DNA from: an uncultured Saprospiraceae bacterium
GTDB taxonomy: Bacteria; Bacteroidota; Bacteroidia; Chitinophagales; Saprospiraceae
Assembly (NCBI GenBank): GCA_937959115.1
Contig: CALGAW010000040.1
Coordinates: 62,001-126,000 of the forward strand
Direction of reading: 5' to 3'
Length of the DNA: 64,000 nucleotides
The notes under the pieces are model-generated. The model worked only from the letters and a program-made list of their open reading frames with translations. It did no database searches and was not told the DNA's origin. Both the position numbers and the translations under genes were made by a program. Shown in pieces: positions 9,508 through 19,030 of the stretch. Each line of letters starts with the position of its first letter. The first letter of the stretch is position 1.

Positions 9508-10188
9508 TTATTCTTTTAGTAGGCCAACTATTTTAATAATATCGGTAAGGTGTGTCCATAAAACGATAGGAACGACTGTTGCTGGGAGAAGCACAAATGG
9601 GAAATAGGTAACTGCTAGGTTCGGTTGATCAAACCCGAACAGCTGAATTGGTAATTCTGCAGAAAATATTCCAGATATCAGTATGAAAGAGATTAAAAAG
9701 AGTCCAATTACATTCCAAAGAAGTAAGCCTTTCTCTGACAACCAATTCTTCAAAAACAGAATACCAATGATTGGAGCGGTAATTCCCATAATAATATCAA
9801 AATTCTTACCCTCAAACGTCATCAGTTCAGGGATCATTTTGTAGATAAAAAGCTGAAAAAGAATAATCTCAATTGGAAAACGAATACTATGCAAGAACGT
9901 ACTAACCTTTAAATCTCTTTTTTCGATCACCCTTTTTCTAATGCTTGGAAGTAAGCTGTATGCAAACAATACAAATAGGGGCAAAAGTACTAAACCATAC
10001 CTAGGAGGGACTGCTTCTGTGTTCAAGTAAAAACCTTGGTATGAAAGTAAAGAATGAACGATAGACCAAAGAACAATTATGGCTGTTATTTTAAAGGGTT
10101 TTCCATTAGAATAATAAAAAAACACAATGGTTAGTATTGTCGTAAAAATAAAAAGTACGTCGACCCATTTAGGAAGTGTTTCAATCAT
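9508..10188 (-). CDS. hypothetical polytopic membrane protein
   Basis: A 226-residue protein that I do not recognise. It has about six or seven hydrophobic segments (~10-26, 32-49, 65-82, 103-120, 132-147, 156-174, 196-220), and the short loops are basic on one side (SIRKRVIEKRDLK). No catalytic or transport motif is visible. It ends on KEE-like residues near a lone stop and has no operon partner: both neighbours are on the plus strand. It appears real from its length and clean membrane pattern. Confidence 0.6.
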   Translation of the reverse strand: MIETLPKWVDVLFIFTTILTIVFFYYSNGKPFKITAIIVLWSIVHSLLSYQGFYLNTEAVPPRYGLVLLPLFVLFAYSLLPSIRKRVIEKRDLKVSTFLHSIRFPIEIILFQLFIYKMIPELMTFEGKNFDIIMGITAPIIGILFLKNWLSEKGLLLWNVIGLFLISFILISGIFSAELPIQLFGFDQPNLAVTYFPFVLLPATVVPIVLWTHLTDIIKIVGLLKE

Positions 10189-10492
10189 CTTTTGTTAAAA
10201 TAAAACGTGTTTTCAAGTTAAATTTCTGTTGTTCAAACGAAAGATATAGAATTGTTTTCAATAGTGGACTATCTTTTCCAACCATTACTCATATATCCTG
10301 ACTGTTTTCAATTAATTTCAATCGTAAGAATTGACAGCATCAATTCAATCATTAAACGAGTGGTGAAACATTCTTTTTAGTCGATACTACCCTCTTATTC
10401 ATTGCCTTTACGTGAAGATGACACAATTATGACGGTAGCATGATAATTCAGTATGATAAATTACGTTTCTTTGTAAAAATGGCTAAATATAA
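10189..10492. other. upstream region of the second TonB receptor
   Basis: The region between divergent genes is AT-rich. I looked for a cobalamin riboswitch because the receptor downstream resembles BtuB, but found no B12-box-like sequence. TTTCTTTG just before the start resembles a -7 box imperfectly. Confidence 0.3.
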
Positions 10493-12541
10493 ATGAAGTC
10501 TAGAGTTTTATTCTCAATATTGTACTTGCTTGTCGTTACAAGTTTGCATGGACAGACACAAAACGTTCTACCAGAAACTGATAGTATATTCACAACGATC
10601 GATCTAGATCAGTTTGTCGTAACTGGACAGTTTGCACCTACTGATTCCAGAAGTTCTATCTATGATGTTAAGGTCATCGACCGAAAAACAATTGAGCTAA
10701 GTGGAAACACCAATCTGCAGCAAGCGCTCACCAATGAATTAAACATTGATTTTAAGTTAGACCAATTTCTTGGTGGTAGTGTAAGCATGCAAGGTACAAG
10801 TGAAGAAAACATAAAAATACTGAAAGACGGTGTACCAATGATTGGTAGACAAGGTGGTAATATTGATTTATCGCAGATCAGCCTAAGCAATGTGGAACGA
10901 ATTGAAATCATTGAAGGTCCCGTTTCAGCGATTTATGGTAACAATGCACTGGGTGGTGTTATCAATATCATTACCAAGGCTTCTCAGGTGCATCCTTTTG
11001 AAATGGATTTAAACTATTTTGCTGAATCAATTCGTAAATTTGGCTATGATACTCGAATTGGGGCACGTTTTGGCAAGTCTTTCATTCAACTGACAGGCGG
11101 TTTATTCGACTTTAACGGTTTTTCTACCGATACGACACGTTCTGTATTTTTCAATCCTAAAAACAACGCTGAGGTAGGCGCTTTGTATCGATATATTGGA
11201 AAAAAGGATCAGTCTTTCAAGGTTGATTTTCATTATTCTAAGGAAAAGCTAAGTGATCTAGGAGATATTCGACGTCCACAATTTAAGCCGTATGCTTTTG
11301 ACGACTATTTTTATACTGAGCGCTTGGGCGTCGGTATGCACTATAGTAGTCAAGTGTTTAAAAAATACTTCATCAATTTTTCTTCTGGCTATAATCACTA
11401 TGAACGAAAAAATGAATCTTATCAGTATTTCTTTGAAACCTTAGAACGAGAGCGACTTACCATAGCTGAGGACACGACTGACAACACCTCTCTCTTTGGA
11501 AGAGCAACATTTTCAAGTCAATACGATGGCAAAATTAACGTTCAAGCAGGATTCGATTTAAATTATGAATCAATCACTGGAGAGCGAATTTCTGATACCT
11601 TGGCAACCCAAGAAAACTATGCTGAATTAGGGGATTACAGTGTATTTGTTAGTCTGCGATTTACACCGCTAAAACGGTTAACCATCTCGCCTGCTGTAAG
11701 GGCCACCTATCATACAAAATACGCAGCACCAATCACACCTTCTCTGAATATCAAATATGACGTTACAGACGAGTTTAGTGTGCGTGCTGGCTATGCTCGT
11801 GGTTTTAGAGCGCCCTCCTTGAAAGAATTGTATCATCGGTTTGACGATATCAACCACACGATCTATGGCAACCCTAGCCTTGAAGCAGAAACTTCGAATA
11901 ACTATCAGCTAAACCTTAAATACAAAACACAAATAGATAAGCGAAGTAAGATGACGCTGACTGCTGGTGGTTTTTTCAATCAGTTTTACAACCGAATTGA
12001 CCTACAAGAAAACCGTGGCGGGCAATCAGAACTTTGGTACCAGTACAAAAACTACGGTGATACGCTTACCTTCGGTGGTAATGGGAACATCCGATTTGAC
12101 ATCAGTAATATTTCTGTAAGTGCAGGCATTGGTGTAAACGCATTTGAAAATGATTTACCAGCAGACAGTATTCAGTTTCCTGCCTTCTCCTACGCAGTAA
12201 ATTCCTCTCAAAGGATCACTTATAACTGGAAAAAACAGAACGTCAAATTTAACTTAACCAGAAAGGATTTTGCTAAGCGCTCCTGGTATTTCAAGGAAAA
12301 TGGTCTAGTAAATGAAGGTTTTAGAGATGGGTTTGGTCTCATGGACTTCTCTATCAACAAAACCCTTTGGAAAGATCATGTAAGCATTACCGTCGGTGTA
12401 AACAATGTCCTCAATGTTACGGATGTAGGATCTTTTGGTCCACAGGAGGTTCATGCTAGTTCCGAAACAAGTTCGACTGTTGGTATCGGTAGATCTTTTT
12501 TCATAAAACTGAATACCCGCTTCTACTCCGTTAGTGAATAA
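10493..12541 (+). CDS. TonB-dependent receptor, BtuB/FepA-like
   Basis: A 682-residue outer-membrane transporter. Residues 1-20 are a signal peptide (...SLHGQ). There is no carboxypeptidase-like extension; the plug starts at once (QFVVTGQFAPTDSRSSIYDVKVID, TonB box region) and contains ILKDGVPMIGRQGG and RIEIIEGPVSAIYGNNALGGVINIITK. The barrel includes the RAGYARGFRAPSLKELY motif of colicin/siderophore/B12 receptors and ends GRSFFIKLNTRFYSV. Small size and this motif point to a metal-chelate or cobalamin ligand, but no B12 riboswitch or uptake partner is adjacent, so the ligand stays open. The gene is flanked by repeat-containing gaps and seems to be monocistronic. Confidence 0.87.
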   Translation: MKSRVLFSILYLLVVTSLHGQTQNVLPETDSIFTTIDLDQFVVTGQFAPTDSRSSIYDVKVIDRKTIELSGNTNLQQALTNELNIDFKLDQFLGGSVSMQGTSEENIKILKDGVPMIGRQGGNIDLSQISLSNVERIEIIEGPVSAIYGNNALGGVINIITKASQVHPFEMDLNYFAESIRKFGYDTRIGARFGKSFIQLTGGLFDFNGFSTDTTRSVFFNPKNNAEVGALYRYIGKKDQSFKVDFHYSKEKLSDLGDIRRPQFKPYAFDDYFYTERLGVGMHYSSQVFKKYFINFSSGYNHYERKNESYQYFFETLERERLTIAEDTTDNTSLFGRATFSSQYDGKINVQAGFDLNYESITGERISDTLATQENYAELGDYSVFVSLRFTPLKRLTISPAVRATYHTKYAAPITPSLNIKYDVTDEFSVRAGYARGFRAPSLKELYHRFDDINHTIYGNPSLEAETSNNYQLNLKYKTQIDKRSKMTLTAGGFFNQFYNRIDLQENRGGQSELWYQYKNYGDTLTFGGNGNIRFDISNISVSAGIGVNAFENDLPADSIQFPAFSYAVNSSQRITYNWKKQNVKFNLTRKDFAKRSWYFKENGLVNEGFRDGFGLMDFSINKTLWKDHVSITVGVNNVLNVTDVGSFGPQEVHASSETSSTVGIGRSFFIKLNTRFYSVSE

Positions 12542-12585
12542 GCAAATGTTGTGCTTGTTGTACTTGACGCTTTTTCGCATCTATT

Positions 12586-12746
12586 CCTAGGGTTTCCCTC
12601 CTAATTCCGTCAGTTAAGGCTTTTAAACCGAATACGACACCCTACAGGGTAGAATGATCTGTACTATTGGTTATTTTATTTCTAACCTACTATGACTATG
12701 CCGTACTCATTTCTTATGAGATCTATCGCACCTTCAGAGCTTTATC
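12586..12746. repeat. Bacteroidota-type intergenic palindromic repeat, copy 2
   Basis: The gap after the TonB receptor carries CCTAGGGTTTCCCTCCTAA (12586-12604), CACCCTACAGGGTAG (12638-12652) and GATCTATCGCACCTTCAGAG at 12719-12738 followed by CTTTATCG. The last block matches the block at 7811-7836 closely. It looks like a decayed member of the same repeat family. Confidence 0.5.
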
Positions 12747-12817
12747 GTTGAAACTGTTATGAAATAAATTAGAGTGACTTACCTGAGATAAACTGTCGGG
12801 ATGTTCGCTATTCGAAA

Positions 12818-12859
12818 GACGTTTTAGATCGGAAACTGATTCTACCGATGTTAGACGTC
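12818..12859. other. imperfect 15-bp hairpin downstream of the giant gene
   Basis: GACG...ATCGG at 12818-12832 can pair with CCGAT...CGTC at 12845-12859 (12 of 15 pairs). It lies about 60 bp after the stop of the minus-strand operon but lacks a U-tract, so it may be a 3' structure and not a simple terminator. Confidence 0.35.
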
Positions 12860-12916
12860 CCATACCCCAATTAAACACATAAATTCTAATCCAGATAACT
12901 TATTTCGGATATCCTT

Positions 12917-15900
12917 TTACCGCATCCGCCCTTTAAAGAAATTCATGTCCATTGGATCGGCTAAGGTGATTTCTAGTACACCACCATCTTTCATTTTTGT
13001 CTTCAATTCGTTCTTCTTCAGTGAGAAAAGAACATCATTATACGACTCATTGGAAGAAACAGTTTTCAAAATACGGTTTTGATAGGTGATGTAGTACCAA
13101 TCCTCGCTCGGTGATTCGATTAGAATTGAGAATTTATCCTGTTGTCCAAATATTTTTTGAATCTCTAGATAACCAGAAATCATTCGTTCAATTTTCTTAT
13201 TGTTGATTGAATGAAGACCAATCTTTCCTTTACTTTGAAAACCAAGTAAATCTCTATCCCATTTCATATTCAATTTACTAATAAAAAAGTCGTGTTGTTC
13301 TTTTTCAGGTAAGGCGAAAGAGAATCCTTCTTTGGCTGAGGTAACGGCTCTGTTATACAATTTCTCCTCGGAAATAAACTCAGCGAGTGTATTGTCAACA
13401 TGTGATCCGTAGGTGATTTGAGGGAGATCTGATGTGTAGGAATTTAGGTCGTTTGCAATGACTTCTAGCAATTTATCTGGCAATGGTAAGTCGATTGCCA
13501 TCATAAGCTCCATTCTCACTTTTTCCTTATTCACAAAACTGGTTTGTACTTTTCCTGCCGTGATCAAGCTCACATTTTTGAAAAACCCTTTATCCAGATT
13601 ATATCGACCTTCACAAATGATTGCTCCTGAATTTTCATCAAAAACCATTTTATTTCCTTTCAAAGCTCCTGCAGCTACTTTTGCTGAATCACCCATGATA
13701 AATTGGTTGGATGATTTATCATGTTTCACAATTCCATGAGCAGTGAAAAACTTCATGTCCTTCCTAGCTCTGGGTGCGCGCATTATAGAGGGATAGACAA
13801 GAGCAGTATCCAAGTCAACTAATAACCCGCTGTGTAGCTTAATCCCATCTTGATTGACCAGTTTCTTAAACTCAAGGAGGACATTCTTTTTATCTACTTT
13901 ACTTTTAATAGAAAACCAATCTGTTCTAGGAATTTTCGTAGAGTTCAATTTGGCATATCCTTTAAACACAAGGTTTTTACTATTAGAACTAAGGTTCACA
14001 CTTCCATGGTAAGAAATTCGCTCATCTACTAGGAAGTTATCAGCGGGTCTAATTATGCCAGATCCAGCACTTACGTATTGTTTCTTTTTTGTCCGTTTGA
14101 CTTGAATATTGTTAAACTCAATTTCCTGTTGCTTGTTTGGAATATTGTATTCGTAGAAGCCATTCGCAGTGTACTTGTTTCGCCCTTCAACAGTTACATT
14201 TGCCTTGTTAATTGTATGGTATTTGTTGGTGACACTAGCCAAAATCGTAGCATTCGTCAATTGCTGGATTTGTGCCCCAGGATTGATAACCACTTTACCA
14301 TCAGAAGGCGTAATTATCGCGTCTGCGACTTTGATATTCGGTACGCCTTCTATTTTTAGAATGTTCGTATTCAGATTATAACCCGCATTTGTTCCATTAA
14401 AGTTTAACGAGTCTTGAGATCGTTTGGTTGAAACGAATGACCCTACACCTGTTGAAGACCGGAACATAATATTCTGCCCTTTCATATCCCAATCAAATTT
14501 GTCCATTGACGTTCTAAATTCGTTGAAGGGAAGTTCCGTATTGGCTTTTTTCTTATCGTTAGATTCAAAAGTAGCAAGGCCTTTATCAAAGTCTAGTTTA
14601 GTAGAAACATTTTTGGTATTGAATGCCAATTTTTCATCTTGTGAGTCTAAGGCCTTAATGGAAAGATTTGCAGTGTCAGAGCTCACACCATTCGCACCAA
14701 AAAGCATTGCCTTTGAGGACATAGAAGCTTCATCCCAATTCAATGTGCCTTCGCCAAACAAGCCACCAGGAGACAACACTAGACCACCGTCCAATTTCTT
14801 TTCTTTGTCAAAGAATTCAAACGGTTTTTCTTCAGTAGACTTGATATACATACTGTCTTTATAAGGTTCCCAATCTACTAGTACTTCATCTGCACTTACT
14901 TCAGGGAATTCGACATCACCGCCTCTTTTCTCTTCCATCCCAAAACTTTTCGATTTCGCTTGCATTTTGTCTGGTAAGAAAAGAATTTCATCTGATTCAA
15001 TTTCAGCATTGATATAGTTGATTTCTCCTTTTCCGATTAGTCCTTTATTACTAAGAGAAATTTCATTGTCAAACTTTCCTTTAGGAGAACCGTCTTTGCT
15101 ATATAAATCAAAACCACCAGGAGGTGCTTTCGAAGTAAAACCAAGGGATTGATCATCTGATTGAATCCGTAGTTTTTCTTTAAAAGCTGGAAAGATGCCC
15201 GCTGTATTCATTTCTCCCTCAAAGCCAAGACCTGAAGGATCAAAGCCATCTAAGCTATCCAATGTAAACGGTTCTAATTCAAAATAGAAATCGTCCTTTT
15301 TATAAGCTCTGTTCTGAGTTTTTCTATCCTGGTAATAAACTCTTGACTTCGTTAAGCTCTCAAAGGATGGGAATTCTGCAATATTTTCTGTACTACTTTT
15401 ATTGCCAGGAGCATCAATCTGAATAGAGCCACGCATGCCTTCTATCCTAGAGGACAGTGGAGCGATAATTGGCGTTCCATCCACGTCCTCATCTACTTGA
15501 GTCCGAATGACTAAAGACTTAACAGTATCCATACTGATGTTAAACAGCTTATAGTTAAACTTATTACCGATACCATTGAAAATTCCGAATCCCGCATATA
15601 CCTGACCGTCAAATTCCATGTCTCTGTTTTTCATGACCTTTAGGTCGCCGTCAAGCGGCTTGGCAACTACGAGCTGTGAATCACTTATGATCATGTTTTT
15701 CACTCCGTATAGCTCCATGCTATTGTCTTCTAGGTTGATGCTACCGCTTGCTTTCTTCTCCTTATTTTTATCGGAGACTTTTTCCATGGTCCCTCGAATT
15801 CTGAGGACGTCAAAATCTACCTTTTTGGTTTTAGCATCTGCCCAGTTAAACACTTTTTCCTTAATGGTTACCATTTTCGTCTCAGGATTGTAATAGACAA

Positions 15901-17392
15901 ACCCGTCTTCTACTAGATTATTGATGGTGGACAGAATAATAGACAAATCATACTTTGGATTCATTGCAGTTGCCAGATCTTCCCCATGAATTTCGCGGGT
16001 ATCCATTTTCTCAGCATAATTACGGATTTGGGCTAAAGGATTTGTCGTACCGATTCCTTGATATTTCAGGTATTTTCGTTCATCAAAATAATTGAATGAT
16101 TCAAGTGTAATTCGTGGATCTGAAGAGGAAGTCAGCGTTTGTTTACCAATTTGAATCTCTTGACCATCAATCATCCAGACGATATTCTTTGTCTTCAAAT
16201 CGAACTTATGATAAGAATCAAAAAATGGAGAATTCCTTGAACCGCTTCCTTCTCTTGATAGGGTAAGTGTTCGTTCTTCAATATCAAATTGAAACCCAAC
16301 ATTAGGATGATAGATGGAATCTTCATTAAAATACATAGAAGCACTTGCTCCTTTTGAAACAACTGTTTTTGTATTTCGAATGATGAAGTCGTTCGAAACA
16401 GCACGGACAGCCAGTTCGTTTTTACTATTATAAAAATCAATCGTAGCAGATAGATCTTTTTGACCAAAACCAACAACATCAACCCCGTAAAGACTAAATC
16501 CACCAGTATACACGATTCCTTTACCGATATTATCAATCGTCAATTTTGAGACTTCGGAATCAAATCTTGGATAGGAAGTAGCAACGCCAGCACCGGTAAC
16601 AATTCGATCTTTGAACGATCCTTTTACTTTATTTTTAAAAAAAGCTGGATACGTCAATTCTGCTTCTTTTACTTCATATGCAGATTTCTTTACTTCAAGC
16701 ACATAATCTTCGAAATTAACGACCGCGGTACTACCAGACATCTCCTGTCGTTCCCAATCTACTGTTCCTTTTGTTCCCTTCCAAATGAAATCAGTTGGAT
16801 AATAGCGGCCTGAAGTCTTTTTTATTTTTATTGAATCTTTATTTCTGTATCCAACTAAATCAATGTCTTCGTAAACGACTGTTGGCTTATCACCATCCAT
16901 TTCAAACTTAAAGCTGCTGCTACTAGGGGTCCATCCTCCACTAGAGGTTGCGTAGAGTGCATTTTTCTCAAAAAGGACGTTTGTAAAACTTAGAAAATTC
17001 TTATACGGTGTGTACCTACCTGTCTTAAGTGTACCAATTACTTTCTCTACAGTGGAAAGATAGGATTCAATTTTTGAGGTTTGATTTTCCTCTGCCATCA
17101 CATTCAACGATCGGAAAAAATGCTCAAAATGCGGAAAAACCCTCATTTTCATAGATAACATCTTTTCGGAAATATCCCTAATTCTAACCATTTGATCTGG
17201 GTTATAACTTTTTGCAAAGTACTTAGGCATTTCAGAAGCGGTTTCTTTACACTTTTCATGGTCTGAATCGCCAATAAGTGAGATGGCTTGCTTTACAAAC
17301 GTGGTTTGATCTAGCGCAAAGGAATCAATTGATTGTGCAATCGAAAAATTAGAGATTAATCCTAGAGAGATTAGTAGTATCAGGCGTTTCAT
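12917..17392 (-). CDS. giant periplasmic beta-rich protein of unknown function (1,491 aa)
   Basis: I do not recognise a named family. The start is the ATG at 17392, which opens a signal peptide (MKRLILLISLGLISNFSIAQ) 11 bp after prmA; a longer frame would run into prmA. A helical N-terminal part (~25-130) with KCKETASEMPKYFAKSY is followed by more than 1,200 residues of alternating beta strands with recurring GxLxGxG-like units, for example GLIGKGEINY and GLFGEGTLNW about 100 residues apart. This periodic pattern recalls OstA/LptA-, AsmA- or TamB-type beta-groove proteins that carry lipids across the periplasm, but that is inference. No C-terminal sorting domain or barrel is seen; it ends MNFFKGRMR. 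It is the last gene of an apparent sanA-tpiA-prmA operon. The lack of stops over 4.5 kb and the signal peptide make the gene itself certain. Confidence 0.85.
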   Translation of the reverse strand: MKRLILLISLGLISNFSIAQSIDSFALDQTTFVKQAISLIGDSDHEKCKETASEMPKYFAKSYNPDQMVRIRDISEKMLSMKMRVFPHFEHFFRSLNVMAEENQTSKIESYLSTVEKVIGTLKTGRYTPYKNFLSFTNVLFEKNALYATSSGGWTPSSSSFKFEMDGDKPTVVYEDIDLVGYRNKDSIKIKKTSGRYYPTDFIWKGTKGTVDWERQEMSGSTAVVNFEDYVLEVKKSAYEVKEAELTYPAFFKNKVKGSFKDRIVTGAGVATSYPRFDSEVSKLTIDNIGKGIVYTGGFSLYGVDVVGFGQKDLSATIDFYNSKNELAVRAVSNDFIIRNTKTVVSKGASASMYFNEDSIYHPNVGFQFDIEERTLTLSREGSGSRNSPFFDSYHKFDLKTKNIVWMIDGQEIQIGKQTLTSSSDPRITLESFNYFDERKYLKYQGIGTTNPLAQIRNYAEKMDTREIHGEDLATAMNPKYDLSIILSTINNLVEDGFVYYNPETKMVTIKEKVFNWADAKTKKVDFDVLRIRGTMEKVSDKNKEKKASGSINLEDNSMELYGVKNMIISDSQLVVAKPLDGDLKVMKNRDMEFDGQVYAGFGIFNGIGNKFNYKLFNISMDTVKSLVIRTQVDEDVDGTPIIAPLSSRIEGMRGSIQIDAPGNKSSTENIAEFPSFESLTKSRVYYQDRKTQNRAYKKDDFYFELEPFTLDSLDGFDPSGLGFEGEMNTAGIFPAFKEKLRIQSDDQSLGFTSKAPPGGFDLYSKDGSPKGKFDNEISLSNKGLIGKGEINYINAEIESDEILFLPDKMQAKSKSFGMEEKRGGDVEFPEVSADEVLVDWEPYKDSMYIKSTEEKPFEFFDKEKKLDGGLVLSPGGLFGEGTLNWDEASMSSKAMLFGANGVSSDTANLSIKALDSQDEKLAFNTKNVSTKLDFDKGLATFESNDKKKANTELPFNEFRTSMDKFDWDMKGQNIMFRSSTGVGSFVSTKRSQDSLNFNGTNAGYNLNTNILKIEGVPNIKVADAIITPSDGKVVINPGAQIQQLTNATILASVTNKYHTINKANVTVEGRNKYTANGFYEYNIPNKQQEIEFNNIQVKRTKKKQYVSAGSGIIRPADNFLVDERISYHGSVNLSSNSKNLVFKGYAKLNSTKIPRTDWFSIKSKVDKKNVLLEFKKLVNQDGIKLHSGLLVDLDTALVYPSIMRAPRARKDMKFFTAHGIVKHDKSSNQFIMGDSAKVAAGALKGNKMVFDENSGAIICEGRYNLDKGFFKNVSLITAGKVQTSFVNKEKVRMELMMAIDLPLPDKLLEVIANDLNSYTSDLPQITYGSHVDNTLAEFISEEKLYNRAVTSAKEGFSFALPEKEQHDFFISKLNMKWDRDLLGFQSKGKIGLHSINNKKIERMISGYLEIQKIFGQQDKFSILIESPSEDWYYITYQNRILKTVSSNESYNDVLFSLKKNELKTKMKDGGVLEITLADPMDMNFFKGRMR

Positions 17393-17403
17393 GAATGCAA
17401 TGT

Positions 17404-18252
17404 TTATAATCTGGTTAGGTGTATGCATATCCATTCTTTGTTCGTCAGTATTTCTTTTAAGATAAAATTATTTTTATTGATAGAATCAATAACTAGCTCC
17501 TTGTCTTTCAACAGAATACCAGAAAGCAGCAATGCTCCATTGGCACTTAAAATCCGAAATAATTTGTCAAGGGAATTTAGGATAACAGTTAAGTTAATAT
17601 TGGCTAGAATGACTTGATATTTTTCATCAGGTATGTCTTTCCCTTCCCCCAATTGTATATGTACATTTCTGGTTTGATTCAATATAGTATTTTCCTTCGT
17701 ATTTTCGAAACATAACGGATCATAATCAATTGCAAACACGGATGATGCGCCCATCTTAGAAGCAAGGATTGCCAGTATACCAGTACCGCAACCAAAATCC
17801 AAAACCGACTTACCGGCAAACTCGATTTCACCCATTCGTTGCATCATCATAAACGTAGTTGAGTGGTGTCCAGTTCCAAAGGCCATTTTGGGCTCTATCA
17901 CAATCTCATATTTCACTTGATCCACTTGCTCATGAAAAGGAGCCCTTACCACACATAAATCTCCTACAGTGATTGGTGTAAAGTTACTCTCCCAAACGGC
18001 GTTCCAATTTTTCTGTTTTATGAGTTCCCAAGATGATTCGAAGTCAAATTGTTGCTTGTATTTATCAGCTACTGCCTTGCCTGCTTCTAGGGATTGATGC
18101 GCTGGCCAGTAAGCCAAAAAACCACTCTCCGTTTCCTGAAAACCTGAAAACGGCTCCATTCCCAGAAAGGCCATCAACAGTTCCGTGGTTGCTGGAGTTG
18201 TGATAACTGTCAAACAATAATAATCAGAGATGTTTGGATGAATCTTGCTCAT
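17404..18252 (-). CDS. prmA: ribosomal protein L11 methyltransferase
   Basis: PrmA trimethylates lysines and the N-terminus of ribosomal protein L11 with S-adenosylmethionine. The 282-residue product has the short N-terminal L11-binding domain of Bacteroidota (WNAVWESNF at the linker), the diagnostic MAFGTGHHSTT motif, SAM motif I LDFGCGTGILAI (~150-162), the acidic residue in AIDYDP, and ANIN as catalytic-loop motif IV. The start ATG lies 3 bp after the tpiA stop, and the stop lies 11 bp before the giant gene, so translation is probably coupled through the operon. Length is normal for the family. Confidence 0.95.
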   Translation of the reverse strand: MSKIHPNISDYYCLTVITTPATTELLMAFLGMEPFSGFQETESGFLAYWPAHQSLEAGKAVADKYKQQFDFESSWELIKQKNWNAVWESNFTPITVGDLCVVRAPFHEQVDQVKYEIVIEPKMAFGTGHHSTTFMMMQRMGEIEFAGKSVLDFGCGTGILAILASKMGASSVFAIDYDPLCFENTKENTILNQTRNVHIQLGEGKDIPDEKYQVILANINLTVILNSLDKLFRILSANGALLLSGILLKDKELVIDSINKNNFILKEILTNKEWICIHLTRL

Positions 18253-18255
18253 AGG

Positions 18256-19020
18256 TTAGGCTGACGCTCTTTTATTAATCAAGGATAAAAAGTCAGTTGC
18301 TTTCAGTGAAGCGCCACCGATCAGTCCACCGTCTACATCTGGCTGAGCAAACAGTTCGTCCGCATTTGCAGGTTTACAGCTTCCTCCATATAAAATTGTC
18401 ATGTCCTGCGCAATACGATCTGAGTAGGCATTGCCAACCGCTTTTCTGATTTCTTTGTGCATAGCCTGTGCCTGCTCTGGTGAAGCAACCTTCCCAGTAC
18501 CGATTGCCCAGACTGGCTCATAAGCAATCACTACATTTTTGATTTCTTTCTCATATAGGTGGAACAGACTTTCTCTAAGCTGCTTTTTAACAATTGCGTT
18601 GTGTGCTTCATCTTCTCTAGCAGCAAGTGATTCTCCACAACAAAATATGACCTTTAGGCCAGCGGCAACTGCCTGATTGACCTTAGCAGCAAGCATTTTC
18701 TTTGTTTCATCAAAGTGATTCCTACGTTCTGAATGTCCAATAATCACATAATCGGCTCCCACTGACTTGAGCATTGTTGCTGAGATCTCGCCAGTGTATG
18801 CACCAGCTGATTCTTGATGGCAGTTTTGTGCTGCAAGAAAGACATTGCTCTGGTTACCAATAATCTGTCTTACAGCATCCAATAAGTAGTAAGGAGGCGC
18901 TATTACCGTTGCGACAGAAGAGTCCCCTACTCCATTTACAATTTGTTGTGCTAGCGCTTGTCCCTCAGAAAAAGTCTTATTCATTTTCCAGTTGCCAGCA
19001 ATCATTTTTGTTCGGCTCAT
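18256..19020 (-). CDS. tpiA: triosephosphate isomerase
   Basis: The enzyme interconverts dihydroxyacetone phosphate and glyceraldehyde 3-phosphate in glycolysis. The 254-residue (beta/alpha)8 barrel has every key element: N10 and K12 in AGNWKMNK, the catalytic His in IIGHSERR, the catalytic Glu in AYEPVWAIGTG (flexible loop 6 follows), and the phosphate-binding YGGSCKPAN and DGGLIGGASL. It is the second gene of the sanA-tpiA-prmA-giant protein operon, 10 bp after sanA. Confidence 0.97.
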   Translation of the reverse strand: MSRTKMIAGNWKMNKTFSEGQALAQQIVNGVGDSSVATVIAPPYYLLDAVRQIIGNQSNVFLAAQNCHQESAGAYTGEISATMLKSVGADYVIIGHSERRNHFDETKKMLAAKVNQAVAAGLKVIFCCGESLAAREDEAHNAIVKKQLRESLFHLYEKEIKNVVIAYEPVWAIGTGKVASPEQAQAMHKEIRKAVGNAYSDRIAQDMTILYGGSCKPANADELFAQPDVDGGLIGGASLKATDFLSLINKRASA

Positions 19021-19030
19021 ATCAAATCAG

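Noticed and set aside
10189-10492. Cobalamin riboswitch before the BtuB-like receptor
   Set aside because: No B12-box-like motif or conserved core was seen.
13458-14864. Several plus-strand open frames inside the giant minus-strand gene
   Set aside because: They lie antisense to a continuous 1,491-codon gene with a signal peptide and have no recognisable domains.
17393-17434. Longer start of the giant protein overlapping prmA
   Set aside because: The signal peptide begins at the ATG 17392; the extra residues spoil it and overlap prmA by 31 bp.
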